64,000 nucleotides of DNA from Hevea brasiliensis (Eukaryota > Streptophyta > Magnoliopsida > Malpighiales > Euphorbiaceae), in the NCBI RefSeq assembly GCF_030052815.1, contig NC_079507.1, forward strand, positions 16,700,141-16,764,140, given 5' to 3'. Positions within the stretch are counted from its first letter, which is position 1. Every line of letters starts with the position of its first letter. The translations under genes and the position numbers were made by a program. Below, one piece after another: positions 11,530 to 22,531 of the stretch. The notes beneath the pieces are model-generated. The model did not search any database. It was given only the letters and a program-made list of their open reading frames with translations, and had not been told where the DNA came from.

Positions 11530-13798
11530 TGGTGCAATAATATAACAAAGAAATAATATACGAAATACAGATGAAAATAAAACATGGTTCAGATAATTCA
11601 GATCTAATTATGCTTCAATAAGGTTTCTAAGATTTAATATCCCCTTTTTTTTATTTTCCTAATTTAGTCCTCTTTGGAGGTGCTTAGTTCATAAGGTTAC
11701 ATTAAGAATATACAATATACTAATATTCTAATAGCATTATTCTTTACTTTATATTATTATGAAAGGTATATTTGCAACATTTATTTAAATTATATTTCTA
11801 TTATTAATCTTTTTGTATCATTTAATTCAATATCTTCTAGGTTATCTTAAATTATTTCATAATAATTAACATTCCTAGTGCATTTAATAATAGATAACTT
11901 TTTTTTTTATCATTAGTTCAGTTCATTTCAATTCTTTTTAGCATTTTATTATTCATTTTCTTTGATGATTTTGAGCCTCATTTTATTGTAATCATTCTTT
12001 TTCTTTATCTTTATATTTAATTTCCATACTTCCTTTAATAATCAATTCAATTACATTTATACTTTTCCGTGCCCAAGTAACCTATACAAATTGACCGGAC
12101 TGGATAAATGGGTAAACTAGCACTGGGTACTAGGTACCTCAGGCCATCACACATCGGTCACAATGTGTCTCCTGGTGTGCAGATAGAATGGTTAATAACC
12201 CACAAAAGAAATAAGGCATAAAGCCAAGTATAACATCATAATCAGTATAGCCATAGGCTATCATATCAGAGAATGGCATGAAGCCACACGCAGTACTGCT
12301 ATCAGAACCCTATTGGCATGTCAACCTATCCAAACCAATCACATTAGGCGTACTAAGGCATATTACAAAGTTATTTCTTGAATATTTGTACTTAACATGT
12401 AAGGTTATCATTCATTTGGTCATTTAAGTCAAATTATTGACTTTCTCAAATATAATAGTTACATAAGTTTTAATCACATAGATTTACCACATTTTGGTTC
12501 CCAAACGTGTTGCCATTAGTTGCCAATCCATACTTCTAACCAATGGAAAATAAATCAAAAATTTCAGTTTTGGGTGCTAGAGTTCACTATTCCATTAGGC
12601 CATTCTATAGTGAGAATTTGGCCAAGTGTTCTTAATCAAAGTTGTTCTTTATTATGTCTAGTTACATTTCATATTTTGAATCACCCCATTTGGAGTTTTC
12701 TAGTTCAAGATATGCCACTTTGAGCAAGGCTGGCCGGATTGGTATCTACCCAGAAATTCAAGGCAGAATACCATTCTGCCAGATTTAGTAGTTCAACTTT
12801 GGCCAATAATTTCATTTGGTTAAGTCCAGAATTAGAGTTTGTGTTCAACATAAAAGTTGTTCTAAATTGTCTAAGCTTTTCATTGATATAAATTTTAGGT
12901 CAATTGGACCTTTCTACACTGAGTTATGACCAAATGAATGAACACTATTTATTTGGTCATTTTGCCCAGGCAGAATGTGTGTTACCCAGATTTGGTCAAT
13001 TATTAGGGCATCCTAAGTTTAGTTTCGAGACAGGATTCCTTCATCAAAGTTGTGCCATTATGTGCCTAATTTCATGTCCAATTGGCCTTGCACCAATTTA
13101 ACTACACAACTCAAGTTATAGCTGCCCAAACATGTTGGACTCACATCCAGACCTGTAGGGCAATAAAGGCAGAACACCCAACCTCCATTCCCTTGGCACC
13201 ATTCACTCAATTTTCTCATGTCACTCATTTTTGGACCTGAAATGGGCCTCCAACTTATTAATTTCTACATGTAACTTCATTAAATCAAAGCATGCTTAAT
13301 CATTTTTCCTCTATAATTTCCAGCTCATGCAATATACATGTTACTAGAATAAATAGTGCACTCAGTGCACAATCAACATGCAGAAACAAGGTGCAAAAAT
13401 AATCACCATAATTTATAGAAACAAGATTTCAATACCATATTTTCTAGAACTCAACCTTCATATGTCTAACTCAATCTCCAATTGGAATCACATCAAAATC
13501 AGATCGAAAATTGCAGAACTAATTAAAAAGGTGCAACTTGTCTAAAATCCAGAACATGCAGGATAGTGGTAAGGAAATGCAAAAATATCACCCAGCAGCT
13601 ACCACAATTAGCTCTTGCCCATAACTACAAGGTTTTAGAGCATTCAATAAGCGTTTCAAGGACTCAAGAATCACATCATTTCGAGTTTTTATGGCTCTAG
13701 TTATGATTTATTAAAGGTGGCTGCCCTATTGCAGGAAATCAGCAGAACAAAGTCCACAACTGAGTAATAAAATGTTTTGTCCTCAAACCCTAACCTAA

Positions 13799-13803
13799 CA
13801 TTA
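13799..13803. repeat. Target site duplication CATTA, left copy (C1)
   Basis: CATTA directly precedes the C1 LTR start TGAAGGAGCG and recurs exactly at 46301-46305 after the terminal ACTAACA. It proves that 13804-46300 is one nested insertion into the G1 LTR. Confidence 0.93.
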
Positions 13804-14496
13804 TGAAGGAGCGAAAGCATGAAAAACACAAGTTTATATCATTGAATTCAAAAATTTTTCACCTAGGGCCACATGCATCATGCAAGATTCATTTTTATCT
13901 ATTTGATTTTAATGATAAACAGCATATTAAAACTCTTTTAATATGTTTTTGGATCTAGATTTGCCATTTAAGATTTTCGAATTAATCTGATTAATTTATT
14001 AGAATCCTAGATTAGATCAAGAAAAAGTGCACTAACCTTTTAATGTACTGCAGTGTGTTTGGCACCTTTGGGATGCATCTTAGGATACCAGATGTTGTCT
14101 CTCTAGCTTGTCCACACCAAGATCACCTATGGCAACCCTTGAACAGCTTCTAAAGCTTTTTCTATGAATTAGAAAATCAAGTTTTGTCTTTTGAGAGATT
14201 ATAGATGTAAACAGGACACTAGAAATAATTTCTAGTATTTTTAATTCAAGAGATTGTTTGCTAATCTCTCTGAAATGATGAGAGATGAAGAAGAAGAGAA
14301 AGGATGACAGCCAAGGGTGGTAGCACAAAGAGATGAATGGCAGCTAATGTTTTTGTTCTTTCATCCTTACACTTATATAGCTAGGTCACCACTTAAAACC
14401 CTTGCCACATGTCACCCTCTGATTGGTTCTAGGTTTAATTAACCCAATCACATTATGCTAAGTGTCAAACCTATATTTAATCTTGAATTTGATCAT
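13804..14496 (-). repeat. C1 left (3') LTR, part 1
   Basis: Matches 44106 to about 44800 of the right LTR, ending at GATCAT. The match stops there and G3 internal sequence begins. The other side of G3 (25026) matches the right LTR only from GAGC(C/T)AACRCATG (near 45757), so about 950 bp of LTR and the 5' end of G3 were deleted. Confidence 0.88.
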
Positions 14497-14529
14497 GGCC
14501 AGACTTTTTAAGGGAATTTCGGCAAAAGT

Positions 14530-15335
14530 GGGTCCTCGATACTTATGTAAACATGAAGCTGCAAGAGATTTTAAGGTTGAAGCAAGGGGATAGAACTGTA
14601 GCAGAGTATGAGCGGGACTTTTCAAGGCTAAGCCATTATGCTGGAAGCTTAGTCTCCACCCCCAGAGACCGGTGTAAGAGGTTTGAGGCTGGGTTGAGGC
14701 CTAGCTTGAGAATGCAAGTGGTAGGGTTCTAACACCAAAATTTTTCTGAATTGATTTCACAAGCCTTGGAATTGGAAAGGATAGAATCAGAATGGGCAGT
14801 GAAAAAGAGTACACAAGAGAAAGAGAAAATTGAAAATATTACTGGCCAAGCTACTGAGAGTGGCTCTGGAAAAAGAAAACATTTTGGAAGATCTAGCTCA
14901 CGCGAATCGAGTAGAGGTATATCTTCTATACAGAAACCATCCCAATCCGATCAGCAAACTCAACAGAGACGCAGAAATACGCTATCGGATCGACTTTGTG
15001 AGACTTGTGGTAAACTACATAGTGGAGTATGTTATAGAGCTATAGGAGCATGTTTCAATTGTGGAGGGACTGGTCATTTTGCTAAGGATTGTGTAAGTCC
15101 ACGCTGTTATGGATCATTCACCACGTCAGAAGGATCAGCCCAAGTTTCTACCCTGAAGAGTTTACCAACAGTTGGTAGAGGCAGAGGCAGAGGTAGGGGT
15201 AGTACACCTGGAATTCAGATTACTGTGAATCAACCAAGACAAGGTGATGCTCCAGTGAGAGTATACACTATGCGACAGAGGGACGAGGATGAGACTTCTG
15301 GTATGGTTGCTGGTATTTTCTCAATTCTTAACTGA
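14530..15335 (+). pseudogene. Gag of G3
   Basis: The plus-strand frame reads VAEYERDFSRLSHYAGSLVS and RCKRFEAGLRP (capsid, end part), then a basic Ser/Arg-rich linker, a first Cys/His cluster (CETCGKLHSGVC), the CCHC knuckle CFNCGGTGHFAKDC and an RGRGRGRG tract. A TAA near 14729 is the only stop inside the readable part; the ATG at 14751 restarts a 194-residue frame. The frame ends with GMVAGIFSILN and TGA at 15333-15335, exactly where chromovirus polyproteins pass into protease. The amino half of capsid is lost at the 14496/14497 breakpoint. It would make particle protein only. Confidence 0.85.
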
Positions 15336-16590
15336 GATATGTATATGTGTAAAAATATATATATATATATATATATATCAATTTTGATATGTTAGTGACT
15401 AGTCTTTTTAAAATTAATTTTGGAAGAGTTTGTCAGTGAAAAGTATTTGTTAGTACACAAGAATTTGTAAAGTTAATTAGTAAGCCTAATTAGATAAGGT
15501 AAGAGAACCTAAAAGTAAGTTATAGTAATATAGTTACCTTAGATGCGGGTAAGGGTATTACTGCTGATAGATGTCAGTGGGTACCATAATCAAAATAAGT
15601 TCAAGATATTTGTGAATTTAAAAGAAATAAAATATAGGGAAGTTCGTTCTATTGGGATGTATCGTAGTAACTATGCAATATTCTTGATGTTTGTGCTGTA
15701 AGCTGCAGATTACATTACTGACTTGGGATTTGTTGTGTAGAGCTATGTACTACCCAATAATACACAAGAATAAGAGTAGTTGCAAACGGCATCTGTTTTG
15801 GTACAGTTATGATAAGATAAAGTTTTCTTATTGGAAAGGAGTTTGAAAATCCTAACCTGGGATTTAAAACTCTAAAGTCAGAATATTGAAAGGTTATAGT
15901 TCAGTAAAAAAGAAAATAATGACTACACATCAATGCAAAATAAGCTATAAAATATCGATAGATAAAAATAAATAGAACAATAAGAAATGAGAAAAATACT
16001 AGATGAGGAATTGCCACCAAGGCAAGCAATTTACTTAAGATGCATAATGATATTCCGAATTATTTTATCAAGAAAGAAATAAGTTAAACCAAAGCAAACA
16101 AGATAGTGCAAAATGGCACATAGGCCTTGGTCATAAATGGAGATGGTAAGATAATGGTTATGGACCTATGGCCAAGAAAGAAAAGACTACAAAAGAAAAT
16201 AATTGCTAAAACAATAGCAAGAAAAGACTAAAATATTCTAAACTAAACTAAAGGTTACATCAAATGATCAAGAGATTTGATAAGAAAAGAGTAAAACTAA
16301 GTTCTCACCTATAGGATCACACGAGGTCCTAGAAAAGCGGATCCACTAGCACACAGATTTGCTTACCTCTAAAATTTTAATGAATTTGAATCTAACTTAT
16401 GATAGAAGCTCATAAGAAACTTGGCACAAGAGGTAAGCAATCGATGAGTAAATAATATTGGTTAAAGTACTAAGGACTAATTATTCAGGCCAGGAAGCTA
16501 CTTAGGAACGTGAATAGGATATGAGGAGACAGCACCCACAATTGTTCAGTGACTGATACCAGGTAAAATTTCGAGGATGAAATTATTTTA
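15336..16590 (+). other. Noncoding internal region of G3
   Basis: No RT, protease or integrase motif in any frame. It holds an (AT)n tract at about 15355-15378. Its last 40 bp (AGGTAAAATTTCGAGGATGA and on) are the usual 3' end of plant chromoviruses before the polypurine tract, and match the G1 internal region at 47408-47455 in reverse complement. Confidence 0.75.
15355..15378. repeat. (AT)n microsatellite
   Basis: About twelve AT dinucleotides, directly after the gag stop of G3. Confidence 0.95.
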
Positions 16591-16600
16591 AGGGGGAGAG
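16591..16600 (+). other. Polypurine tract of G3
   Basis: AGGGGGAGAG followed by AAT and the LTR start TGTAACACCCC at 16604. It primes plus-strand DNA synthesis and fixes 16604 as the start of the 3' LTR. Confidence 0.9.
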
Positions 16601-17731
16601 AATTGTAACACCCCTATTTGCATAGCCTAGTATATTTCACTGGTCCGGTGACCGGAGTCAGTCCGGACAATTAAGGGGATTGGAACCACACTTAAGACAA
16701 CTAGATAAGCCATAAACAAAAATAATTAGTAATTATCAACTAGTTAAGTATAAATAAGAAGAACAGAACATAAGAAGTTAAACGAGCCAAGAGTCACAGC
16801 GATGAGTGACCTTCTCGGGAACGAATGCGAAGTCGATTTAAACTCAAATTTTGAATCGTAAAATGTGACACCGCGGTCCTTAGACTATTACAAACACAAT
16901 GGAAAAGAGAAAATCACGAAAAAGAACTGTTAAGTCAGTCAAATAATTAGGTCAGGGAGCCGAAAGAAATATTGAATTAATTGCAAACTGGGTTGAACCG
17001 GCGAGGGGCGATTTGGTCAATTGACCCCGAGAGCTGACTCCTGACCTAACTATCAAATAAAATCGGAGAAAAGAGAATTTTAGATTCGAGAATTAAATTA
17101 AAGAACTAATAAAAAAAAAGAAAATGAAAAAGGTGTAGGGAGATGACATCATGCATAACATAATGCATGATGCCATAAATGTTACAATTAATAAATTAAA
17201 TTAAATTGAATTATGGTCTTCCTAAGACATAAAAGAAAGAAAAGAAAAGAAAAAAAAAAAAAACAAAAGTCCTTCCTCATGTGTTGCCGCCTCACTCTCT
17301 TCTCCCTCATATCACCATGAATGAAACTCCATTAAAGCTTGTTTCAAGCTGTTAAATCCCCCATTAAACCCTAAGTTCTTCCCCAATCACTCCATAAAAC
17401 CTTATTTCCTTCCCTTGAGAAAGAAATTTAGTAAGAAAAAAAGAAGAAAAGAGGAGAAAAATTGAAGATTGAATATCAAAGTTGAGGTAAGCACCCTAAT
17501 TTGAAAACTTGAGATTTATTAGTTGTGTTGTAGCTTAAAGTAACTTAGAAACTAAAGAAATGAAATGAGACTAATTGTTGAAGGACCAAACTGAAATTTC
17601 AGCCAGCATGTGCATGGGGACATATTTGCATGGTTTGATGGATTTGAATGAGTATATGAACCTTAATTAGTTGAGTGATAATAGTTAAAAGCATTGAATT
17701 GGTTAAATGTAACAATTAGAGTGAATTAGGG

Positions 17732-17909
17732 TCTTATGGAAAGTCAATCACTATATTATTTCTCTGTATATTCTGTATTCTGTATTCCTATTTAGGATTT
17801 CTTATTTAGGATTTCTTCCTAATTAGTAAAACACAATTATAGGACTCAATTGTATATATATACCCATATACAGATTAATTGAAATCAATGAGAATCATCT
17901 CTTTCTACA
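17732..17909 (+). repeat. 5' LTR of D (178 bp)
   Basis: Ends TTCTACA directly before the primer site. It contains a TATA-like tract (17854-17861). It differs from the 3' LTR by few substitutions and by lacking a 22-bp duplication. Confidence 0.92.
17854..17861 (+). promoter_or_regulatory. TATA-like box in the D LTR
   Basis: TATATATA about 50 bp before the LTR end, the only TATA tract in this short LTR. In the 3' LTR it is preserved near 22478. Function is inferred from position only. Confidence 0.5.
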
Positions 17910-17921
17910 TGGTATCAGAGC
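17910..17921 (+). other. Primer binding site of D (initiator tRNA-Met)
   Basis: TGGTATCAGAGC directly abuts the LTR end. Confidence 0.95.
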
Positions 17922-18190
17922 AGGTCATCAATCTAGGGTGACTATTTGTTCTCACTACCTAGCTCAGGAGAGACCTTGGCCGCTGATCGGTCGTTTCAAC
18001 CCCGATCAACATCGCCGGCGTCGCCTCAACCCCCTCATTCCACCACTGTGTGTTGTTGCCTGATCCAGTATACCATTAAAGGACTTATGAGGTTTGGCTC
18101 TCAGATCCTATTTTGGTATTTGCTTGATTTGTGATTTTGGGTTATTTTGCTGCTATAAGCACTTTGGATTAGCATTTCGGTTAGTTTTCT
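17922..18190 (+). other. Untranslated leader of D
   Basis: About 270 bp between primer site and gag. The 62-codon frame starting at 17946 has no known family and is probably chance. Confidence 0.6.
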
Positions 18191-19200
18191 TTGTCTCAAC
18201 AAATGGCAGACAATAAGAATATTATTTCTGATGTGATTCCGGTGATGACTAAGATCACGGAACACAAACTAAATGGTTTGAATTACCTGGAGTGGAGTAA
18301 GACTGTTAGGGTCTATTTGCGTAGCATTGATAAGGATGATCACCTTACTAAAGATCCATCGACTGATGATACACGACAAACTTGGCTAAGGGAGGATGCT
18401 TGGTTGTTTTTGCAGCTTCGGAACTCGATTCATAGTGAGGTAATTAGTTCAATTAATCACTAAGAATTTGTTAAGGAATTGATAGATTACTTAGATTTTC
18501 TGTATTCTGGTAAAGGGAATATCTCCCATATTTATGATGTTTGCAAGGCATTCTACCGTGCTAAGAAAGAGGATAAGTCTCTCACAGCTTATTTTATGGA
18601 TTTTAAACGGGTATATGAGGAACTTAATGTATTGTTGCCTTTTATTCCTGATGTGAAAGTTCAGCAGGCCCAATGGGAGCAACTGGCTATTATGAGTTTT
18701 CTTGCAGGCCTTCCTTCAGAGTATGAGACTACTAAATCTCATATTCTCTCCAGTTCTGAGATTTCCTCTTTGCATGAAACGTTCACATGGGTCCTTCATA
18801 CAGAGAGTACTCAATCTTCACAGCCTGCCAGTAGTGCTCTTATTAGCCATAATCCAAATGGACAACAGGGTAATAGAAGAGGAAGTAGAGGAGGAATTAC
18901 AGGCAACAGAAGTAATCAGCATAATGGAGAGGCTAGTTCTAATCAGGACTCAAGAGGAGTCATTTGTTATTATTGCCATGAGCCTGGCCATACAAAATAT
19001 AATTGTCCGCAACTTCAGAGGAAAAATCAGCGATCACAGATGGCAAATATGGCAACAGAGAATTCTACAGTATCTTCCTCTGAGAAAACTATTTTGGTAT
19101 TTACAGAGGATTTTGCACAATTTTCCCAGTATCAGGCATCTCTAAAGCATACTAGTTCCCCTGTCACCGCGATCGCTGAGTCAGGTAAATCCACTACATA
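18191..19200 (+). pseudogene. Gag of D
   Basis: Begins MSQQMADNK with a likely alternative ATG at 18203. It has the copia capsid block LNGLNYLEWSKTVRVYLRS, FYRAKKEDKSLTAYFMDFK and LAGLPSEYE, then the zinc knuckle CYYCHEPGHTKYNC. A TAA at 18461-18463 interrupts it early; the frame continues without a shift. The Ser/Gln/Gly-rich linker before the knuckle is normal for the family. Confidence 0.9.
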
Positions 19201-19600
19201 CCTTGTGTCTTCTTCAACAAAATGGGTTATTGATTCTGATGCGATAGATCACATAACAGGTAATTCTAGTCTTCTATCTGCTTTTCAGTCTAATCTCACT
19301 TCCTCTACTGTTACTTTAGCTGATGGTTCTACTTTTTGTGTCATGGGTTATGGAACTATAAACCCGACTTCATTAATTTCTTTGTCTTTTGTTTTGTGTC
19401 TACCAAAATTCTCTTTTAATCTACTTTCTGTTAGTAAACTTACTCGTGCCTTAAATTGTTCTGTTTCCTTTTTTCCTTACCAGTGTTTCTTTCAGGATCT
19501 TAGGACAAAGCAGATTATTGATAGAGGACACGAGTCAGGTGGTCTCTACATTCTGGAAAATCATGTACCGCGGTCGCTTGTTTCCTCCAGTACCTTAACG
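19201..19600 (+). pseudogene. Protease of D
   Basis: WVIDSDAIDHITGNSSLL is the protease active-site block of plant copia elements, which normally reads D-S-G-A. Here Gly is Asp, so the fold needed for catalysis is damaged. Further blocks VTLADGST and LPKFSFNLLSVSKL precede the integrase zinc finger. It is in the same frame as gag, as in most copia polyproteins. Confidence 0.85.
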
Positions 19601-20300
19601 CCTCTTGAAGCTCATTGTAGATTGGGTCATCCTTCTTTGTCTACCATGAAGAAGCTGTGTCCTCAATTTTAGTCTTTATCAGTACTAGAATGTGAGTCGT
19701 GTCAGTTTGCAAAACATCATCGTTTGCCTTCTGTGTCTAGAGTCAATAAATGGGCTTCGTCCCCTTTTGAGTTAGTTCATTCTGATGTTTGGGGTCCTTG
19801 TTCTGTTACATCTAAAACTGGATTTCATTATTTTGTTACTTTTGTTGATGATTACTCTCATGTTACATGGTTATATTTAATGAAGAATCATTCTGAGTTA
19901 TTTTCTATCTTTTATGCCTTTTGTAATGAAATCAAAACTCAATTTAATATTTCTGTGCGCATATTAAGAAGTGACAATGCCAAAGAATACTTTTTCAGCA
20001 CAATTTCAGCCTTATATGACACAAAATGGCATTCTTCATCAGTCTTCTTGTGTGGATATCCCATCCCAAAATGGCATAGCCGAAAGAAAAAATCATCATC
20101 TTCTTGAGGTAACTCGTGCTCTTTTTGGCAAATGCATTTTCTACGGTATGTTTTTTGATCAATCGTATGCCGTCTTCTGTCCTTAATGGGGATATTCCTT
20201 ATACTACTTTGTTTCCTACAAAATCTTTATTCCCTATTGAACCCCGTATTTTTGGTTATACCTGTTTTGTGCGTGATGTTCGTCCATAGGTTACTAAATT
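19601..20300 (+). pseudogene. Integrase of D
   Basis: An HHCC-type zinc finger (HCRLGHPS ... CESCQFAKHH) carries a TAG inside it (19670-19672). The catalytic core has HSDVWGP and RSDNAKEYF (two Asp), while NGIAERKNHH (the Glu) lies in another frame after a shift at about 20010, and the original frame returns only beyond 20190. It would insert the DNA copy; this copy is dead. Confidence 0.88.
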
Positions 20301-22324
20301 GGATCCAAAATCTCTCAAATATGTCTTCCTTGGGTACTCCCGGCTCCAAAAAAGGGTACCGTTGTTTCGCTCCTACTCTTAATCATTATCTTATTTCTGC
20401 AGATGTCACATTTTTTGAGTCCACTCCATTTTTTCCTCCATCATCTGTGTATGAGAGTCAGGGGGAGAAGGATGATCTCTTAATATATACTATCCAACCA
20501 ATGTCTAGTCCTCTGCCACAGCCTGTTCCTTCTGTCTCTAGACCTACTCGACCTCCCGTTGTTCATGTTTATTCCAGGAGATTGAAGATTCCTGACTCAG
20601 ATCCTCCACCAGCTACTTCATTGGGAGATCCTGTACCTCATACTGATCATGATCATGATCTAGACTTACCCATTGCTCTTCGTAAAGGTAAACGTTCATG
20701 TACTTATCCTATCTCTTCTTTTGTTTCTTATAATCAATTATCTTCTTATTCTCGGTGTTTTGTTACTTCTTTAGACTCTGTTCCTATCCTTAATACTGTT
20801 GATGAGGCACTGTCTCATCCTGGCTAGTGTGATGCTATGAAAGAGGAAATGGAGGCTTTAGATGCTAATGGTACATGGGAACTATTGCCTTTGCCCACTG
20901 GTAAGAAAGCTATTGGTTGCAAATGGATATTTACAGTAAAGGTAAATTCTGATGGTTCTGTGGCTAGGTTAAAAGTACGCCTTGTAGCAAAAGGATATGC
21001 TCCGATATATGGGGTTGATTACTCTGATACTTTTTCTCCTGTAGCTAAACTTACTTCTATTCACTTGTTTATCTCTTTAGCAGCTACATATGATTAGGCC
21101 CTGCATCAATTGGATATTAAGAATGCTTTCCTTCATGGTGATCTTCAGGAGGAGGTGTATATGGAGCAACCACCTGGGTTTGTTGCTCAGGGGGAGTTGG
21201 GTAAAGTTTGTAGGCTTCGGAAGTCTCTTTATGGCTTGAAATAAAGTCCTAAGACATGGTTTGGGAGATTCAGTGAAACAGTACAGGAATTTGGTATGAA
21301 AAAGAGTAAGTGTGATCACTCAGTATTTTATAGGCAATCTGAGGCTGGTCTAATTCTCTTGGTAGTCTATGTGGATGACATTGTCATCACTGGGAGTGAC
21401 TCTGTAGGTATTTCATCTCTTAAAACCTTTCTCCAAACTCAGTTTCAGACCAAAGACTTGGGATTGTTAAAGTATTTCTTGGGTATCGAAGTTATGAGAA
21501 GTAAGAAGGGTATTTTCTTGTCTCAAAGAAAATATGTCCTCGATCTATTGACAAAGACAGGAAAATTAGGTGCTAAGCCTTGTAGTGCACCAATGACTCC
21601 AACTTTACAGCTGTTAGCAGGGGATAGTGAGTTGTTTGAAGATCTAGAGAGATACAGGAGATTGGTAGGAAAATTGAACTACCTTACAGTCACTCGTCCT
21701 GACATTGCTTCTGCCGTTAGTGTGGTAAGTCAGTTTATGTCTTCCCCAACTGTTGCTCATTGGGAAGCCTTGGAACAAATCTTGTGTTATCTGAAGGACG
21801 CTCTAGGAAGAGGTTTGCTATATGGTAATCATGGGCATTTGAATCTTGAATATTTTTCAGATGTCAACTGGGCTAGATCTAAGGTTGACAGGAGGTCAAC
21901 TACTGGATATTGCATTTTTATTGGAGGAAATTTGGTGTCTTGGAGAAGCAAGAAGCAGAGTGTAGTTTCTTGATCTAGTGCTGAATCTAAATACAGAGCC
22001 ATGGCACAATTAGTGTGTGAGGTAATGTGGATGCTTCAATTATTAGATGAGACAGATTTTAAGATCGCCCTGCCTGCGAAATTGTGGAGTGATAATCAAG
22101 CTGCTCTTCATATTGCTTCTAATCCGGTGTTTCATGAGCGGACCAAACATATTGAGATTGATTGCCACTTTATTCGTGAAAAGATTCAGCAACAGATCAT
22201 CTCAACAAGACACATCAAAACTGGAGAGCAGTTAGGAGATATTTTCACAAAAGCTCTGAATGGAGCTAGGATTGACTACATTTGTAACAAGTTGGGCATG
22301 ATTAACATCTATGCTCCAACTTGA
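20300..22324 (+). pseudogene. Reverse transcriptase and RNase H of D
   Basis: One frame throughout with stops at 20825-20827, 21095-21097, 21242-21244 and 21971-21973. RT blocks: [60 protein letters not shown] and the catalytic YVDDIVITG, which is intact. RNase H: LEYFSDVNWARSKVDRRSTT, then KLWSDNQAALHIASNPVFHE and TKHIEIDCHFIREKI. The stops fit C-to-T or G-to-A change of Trp, Gln and Arg codons. The final stop precedes the polypurine tract. Confidence 0.92.
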
Positions 22325-22331
22325 GGGGGAG
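22323..22331 (+). other. Polypurine tract of D
   Basis: GAGGGGGAG directly before the LTR start TGTTATGG at 22332, overlapping the pol stop TGA. Confidence 0.92.
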
Positions 22332-22531
22332 TGTTATGGAAAGTCAATCACTATGTTATGGAAAGTCAATCACTATATTATTTCTCTGTATATTTTGTAT
22401 TCTGTATTCTTATTTAGGATTTCTTATTTAGGATTTCTTCCTAATTAGTAGAACATAATTATAGGAATCAATTGTATATATATACCCATATACAGATTAA
22501 TTGAAATCAATGAGAATCATCTCTTTCTACA
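22332..22531 (+). repeat. 3' LTR of D (200 bp) with a 22-bp duplication
   Basis: The first 22 bases (22332-22353) are repeated in tandem at 22354-22375. The 5' LTR has one copy only (178 + 22 = 200). LTR end TCTACA is followed by G3 LTR sequence. Confidence 0.92.

Larger units (their letters stand above)
10871..13803 (-). repeat. G1 left (3') LTR, part 1
   Basis: Begins TGTGACACCCC in plus orientation and is collinear with the G1 right LTR at 47621-49214 for its first 1.6 kb. It continues after C1 at 46306, giving an LTR of about 4035 bp. On the minus strand it carries the conserved hairpin (11512-11529) and acceptor-like TAG-GTACTGG (11486-11488). The short open frames at 12520-12723 and 12904-13101 lie in LTR sequence and resemble no family. 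Confidence 0.88.
17732..22531 (+). mobile_element. D: small Ty1/copia element with 178/200-bp LTRs
   Basis: Complete plus-strand element: LTR, primer site, gag, protease, integrase, RT, RNase H, polypurine tract, LTR. It sits within the G3 LTR. The left LTR begins TCTTATGG rather than the TGTTATGG of the right one, so one end base has changed, and the flanks (AGGGT left, TGGGT right) match only 4 of 5. All domains are recognisable but broken by at least six stops and two frameshifts, and the protease active site is mutated. Clade not assigned. Confidence 0.92.

Noticed and set aside
14080..14328. Minus-strand frame of 82 codons in the C1 left LTR (and the plus-strand frame at 44555-44743 in the right LTR)
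   Set aside because: Both are chance frames in the LTR; the frames differ between copies, so no shared protein.
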